Positions 61,709 to 64,000 of a DNA stretch of 64,000 bases are shown here, piece after piece. A program made the translations under genes and the position numbers. Source of the DNA: Ralstonia pickettii DTP0602 (GTDB lineage Bacteria; Pseudomonadota; Gammaproteobacteria; Burkholderiales; Burkholderiaceae). The first letter of the stretch is position 1. Each line of letters starts with the position of its first letter. Below the pieces are notes generated by a model. It worked only from the letters and a program-made list of their open reading frames with translations, was not told where the DNA came from and did no database searches. The stretch is from assembly GCA_000471925.1 (NCBI GenBank), contig CP006667.1:1922001-1986000 (forward strand). The letters run 5' to 3'.

Positions 61709-62434
61709 ATGAGCGACAAAAAACTGACAGGAAAAATTGCCCGCGAACGCATCGGGCTGATGGAGGTGCCGCGCCCGCCTGAAGGGCTGGTCGAGCGCTT
61801 CAAGGCGCTCGGCGATGCGAGCAGCGTCGTCTCGGACATCCTGGACGAGCTGGGCATCACGGGGGCGCAGGGGGCTTCGCAGTTCGTTCCCACGATCGCG
61901 GGCGCGTGCATCGTCGGCCCGGCTTTGACGGTGCGCAACATCATGCTGCGCGAGCACCCTTATGAGTCGGCTCGTAAGCATGCGAACCGCATGGCCGAGT
62001 TCGAGGCGCACAACCTCGCCTTGCCGGGCGACGTGGTTGTCATTGATGGCGTGACCGGCGTCTCCAACATGGGCGGCATCTCAGCCCAGACAGGAAAGCG
62101 GCAAGGTGAGGCAGGCGCCATCGTCAGCGGCGCGATCCGCGACATTGGGCACTCTAGAAGCGTGGGCTACCCGCTCTGGGCGACGGAGATTTCGCCGGTC
62201 ACGGGCAAGTGGCGCATCGAAACCGTCGAGATCAACGGCGACGTGGAGATCGGCGGCATTCGGGTCTCTCCGGGCGACATCGTGCTGGCTGACGACACGG
62301 GCGTGTGCTTCATCCCGCGCGCAAGGGCCGAAGAAGTGCTCGTGCTGGCGGAGAAGAAGGCCGCCGCCGAGGCCCGCAAATGCAAGCTCATTGAGGAAGG
62401 CTGCCCCGTGGCCGACCTGCCATCCAACGCCTGA
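61709..62434 (+). CDS. RraA-like protein (4-hydroxy-4-methyl-2-oxoglutarate aldolase family)
   Basis: 241 residues from MSDKKLTGKIARERIGLMEV, with aggaagga before it. Marks are SDILDELG near residue 45, GPALTVRNIM, DVVVIDGVTGVSNMGGISAQ and the active-site segment GAIVSGAIRDIGHSRSVGYP, where Arg-Asp binds pyruvate and metal. Members are class II pyruvate aldolases/oxaloacetate decarboxylases; others only regulate RNase E. The catabolic operon argues for an aldolase or decarboxylase. Confidence 0.9.
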   Translation: MSDKKLTGKIARERIGLMEVPRPPEGLVERFKALGDASSVVSDILDELGITGAQGASQFVPTIAGACIVGPALTVRNIMLREHPYESARKHANRMAEFEAHNLALPGDVVVIDGVTGVSNMGGISAQTGKRQGEAGAIVSGAIRDIGHSRSVGYPLWATEISPVTGKWRIETVEINGDVEIGGIRVSPGDIVLADDTGVCFIPRARAEEVLVLAEKKAAAEARKCKLIEEGCPVADLPSNA

Positions 62435-62444
62435 GGATATTTCC

Positions 62445-63440
62445 ATGAAGATCGCTATTCTCGATGACTATGCGGACATCGTCCGCCATCTGGACTGCTT
62501 CCGGAGCCTGCAAGGGCACGAAGTTTCCATTCTCAACGAGCACATCGCCGACCTCGACGCGCTGACCCGGCGCGTGCAGGAAGCAGATGCGCTGGTGCTG
62601 CTGCGCGAGCGCACGGTGATCGACGAGGCGTTGCTGAGCCGGTTGCCGGGGCTCAAGCTCATCAGTCAGAACGGACACGTGCCGCACATCGACCTGGATG
62701 CTTGCACCCGGCATGGCGTGGCTGTGTGCTCCGCGCTCACGTCGCGCCCTTCCTATGCGGCGGCTGAACTGACCTGGGGGCTCATCATTGCCGCCATGCG
62801 CCATATCCCCTTCGAGGCCCATGCGTTGAAGAACGGAACCTGGCAATCATCCATCGGGCGCGGGCTGCGCGGGCGCACCCTGGGCATCATGGGCTATGGG
62901 CGCATCGGTAAGGTCATTGCCAACTACGCCAAAGCCTTCGAGATGAAAGTGCTGGTGTGGGACCGCTACCTCGACCAGGCCATCAAGGACGGACACGCTG
63001 TTGCCGCAAGCCGCGAGGCGTTCTTTGCCGAATCCGACGTGCTGACGCTGCACGTGCGGCTGAACGACGAGACGCGGGGCTTCGTGACCCCCGAAGACCT
63101 CGCGCGGATGAAGCCCACCGCGCTCCTGGTCAACACGAGCCGGGCTGAGCTGATCGCCCCTGGCGTGCTGGCCGCGGCGCTGAAGGCTGGCCACCCCGGC
63201 ATGGCCGCCGTCGACGTGTTCGAGAACGAACCGGTCACCGGCGCCGCCGACCCGCTGCTGTCGTTGCCGAATGCGCTTTGCACGCCTCACATTGGTTACG
63301 TGGAAATCGACAACCACGAGATCGCCTACGGCAATGCGTTCAAGCAGGTGCTGGCCTTTGACGTAGGCTCGCCGATCAACGTTCACAATCCGGAGGCCGT
63401 CCAGGGGATGCCGTTCGAGGCAGCCCAGGTGGCCCACTGA
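62445..63440 (+). CDS. D-2-hydroxyacid dehydrogenase
   Basis: 331 residues from MKIAILDDYADIVRHLDCFR. NAD-binding motif LGIMGYGRIGKVIANYAKAF; catalytic residues Arg in LVNTSRAELI, Glu in VDVFENEPVTG and His in CTPHIGYVE. It interconverts a 2-keto acid and a D-2-hydroxy acid with NAD(H). Ten bp after the RraA-like gene, so the two likely act in succession, either supplying the aldolase's keto acid or reducing its product. An open frame from 62106 overlaps the previous gene and is not the start. Confidence 0.94.
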   Translation: MKIAILDDYADIVRHLDCFRSLQGHEVSILNEHIADLDALTRRVQEADALVLLRERTVIDEALLSRLPGLKLISQNGHVPHIDLDACTRHGVAVCSALTSRPSYAAAELTWGLIIAAMRHIPFEAHALKNGTWQSSIGRGLRGRTLGIMGYGRIGKVIANYAKAFEMKVLVWDRYLDQAIKDGHAVAASREAFFAESDVLTLHVRLNDETRGFVTPEDLARMKPTALLVNTSRAELIAPGVLAAALKAGHPGMAAVDVFENEPVTGAADPLLSLPNALCTPHIGYVEIDNHEIAYGNAFKQVLAFDVGSPINVHNPEAVQGMPFEAAQVAH

Positions 63441-63445
63441 TTGCC

Positions 63446-63696
63446 ATGATCGTCGAGAACGCCTCTACACGATCAAGCCCGAGCACATGAAGGAATACCT
63501 CTCGCTCTACGAGCGGGAGGGCGCACCGATTCAGACGCAAGTCCTGCACTTGCTCGGACACTCTTCGCCGGACACGGGCGTGCTGCATCAAGTCATCCAC
63601 CTGTGGGCCTACGACAGCATGGAAGACCGAGCCCGCAAGCGCGCTCAGCTGCGTGATGCGCCGGGATGGAAGGAGTACGCAGCCAAGGTCAGTTGA
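63446..63696 (+). pseudogene. NIPSNAP-family gene with a 1-bp deletion near the start
   Basis: The ATG at 63446, five bases after the dehydrogenase stop, reads MIVE and then leaves frame. One inserted base would continue as ERLYTIKPEHMKEYLSLYER, then QVLHLLGHSSPDTGVLHQVI, HLWAYDSMEDRARKRAQLRD and APGWKEYAAKVS, a complete short NIPSNAP protein. Without it, translation could begin only at ATG 63487, giving 69 residues lacking the first strand. Role in such operons is unknown. A sequencing error is a fair alternative. Confidence 0.7.
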
Positions 63697-63786
63697 AGCC
63701 GGTTTTGGGGCTATTATTGAGATTTCCGTAAAACATGACAACCGATTCTTTGCTGGCGCGTTATCTCACTAACGGAATGGTTGGAG

Positions 63787-64000
63787 ATGCGTGCGATGAC
63801 GAAGAAGCCGTTGGACGATGCAACGAAGAAACGCTTGCGGGCTGGCCGGATGCTATTGGCGGGCAAGCGTCCGGCAGAGGTGGCGTTGGCCGTGGGGGTA
63901 GCCCGACAGACCGTGTACACATGGAAGGGCTTGCTCGATGAAGGCGGAATCGATGCGCTACGGGCCGTGCCAGGTCGAGGTCGCCCGGCCAGACTGGAAC
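63787..64000 (+). mobile_element. IS630-type transposase gene, 5' part, cut by window end
   Basis: Open frame from ATG 63787 (or 63796) to the last base: MTKKPLDDATKKRLRAGRML then LAGKRPAEVALAVGVARQTV, YTWKGLLDEGGIDALRAV and PGRGRPARLE. This is the N-terminal helix-turn-helix pair and linker typical of IS630-family transposases. The catalytic DDE part lies outside the window. The left end of the element probably falls between the NIPSNAP stop (63696) and ~63720, but no repeat can be confirmed without the other end. Confidence 0.8.

Overview
The window is a high-GC stretch of a beta-proteobacterial accessory or chromid-like region, most likely from the Burkholderiales (Cupriavidus/Ralstonia type). 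The signs are the many Bug-family periplasmic receptors (six intact, one remnant, mostly with twin-arginine signals), OmpC-like trimeric porins, LysR/IclR regulators beside every catabolic block, and CoA-dependent degradation genes. No rRNA, tRNA, CRISPR array or core housekeeping gene is visible. Assignment to Cupriavidus is inference.

Layout. (1) 1-5150: truncated LysR, second LysR, two related Bug receptors around a weak AraC-like regulator. (2) 5224-11299: a PAS-sigma54 activator next to three MmgE/PrpD paralogs. (3) 11698-20025: an operon of acyl-CoA dehydrogenase, two hot-dog MaoC proteins (one without, one with catalytic residues), a DUF35 zinc-ribbon/OB protein and a cysteine-less thiolase-like protein. 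This is the gene set of a retro-aldol side-chain-shortening machine (ChsE/ChsH1-ChsH2/Ltp2 type). A hydrolase, an SDR lacking Tyr/Lys, a class III CoA-transferase and a porin follow. (4) 20684-23382: a Bug gene, a Bug fragment, a hemerythrin protein, and tyrosine-recombinase debris. (5) 23395-32622: nine co-directional genes on the minus strand: LysR, VanB-like reductase, Rieske oxygenase, AtoE-like transporter, CoA-transferase, enoyl-CoA hydratase, glutathione-dependent formaldehyde dehydrogenase, S-formylglutathione hydrolase, VOC protein. They suggest an oxidative demethylation whose formaldehyde is removed on the spot. Recombinase debris flanks both sides, and a frameshifted YhcG-type nuclease remnant follows. 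(6) 33691-37854: SDR, SnoaL-like protein, hydrolase and two IclR regulators.

(7) 37977-53848: two carotenoid-oxygenase (lignostilbene/isoeugenol oxygenase) paralogs around an acyl-CoA ligase, then thiolase, enoyl-CoA hydratase, SDR, two Bug receptors, a porin and an APH-like phosphotransferase. The hydratase is split by a 1462-bp IS4-family element with an 11-bp target duplication, and a group II intron sits directly after the porin stop codon. (8) 53849-57310: decayed DNA with a LysR fragment, an ISKra4-family element and a broken DUF3861 gene. (9) 57393-63696: a lipoprotein cyclase, then a LysR divergent from a tight operon of Bug receptor, lipoprotein esterase-like hydrolase, RraA-like aldolase, D-2-hydroxyacid dehydrogenase and a frameshifted NIPSNAP gene. 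A 69-bp promoter/operator from this LysR-Bug pair has a decayed second copy 2.7 kb upstream. The window ends inside an IS630-type transposase gene.

The best candidates for undescribed biology are the double carotenoid-oxygenase/ligase operon, the predicted retro-aldol module, and the demethylase/formaldehyde cluster. Functions come from motif reading and family knowledge; no search was run.
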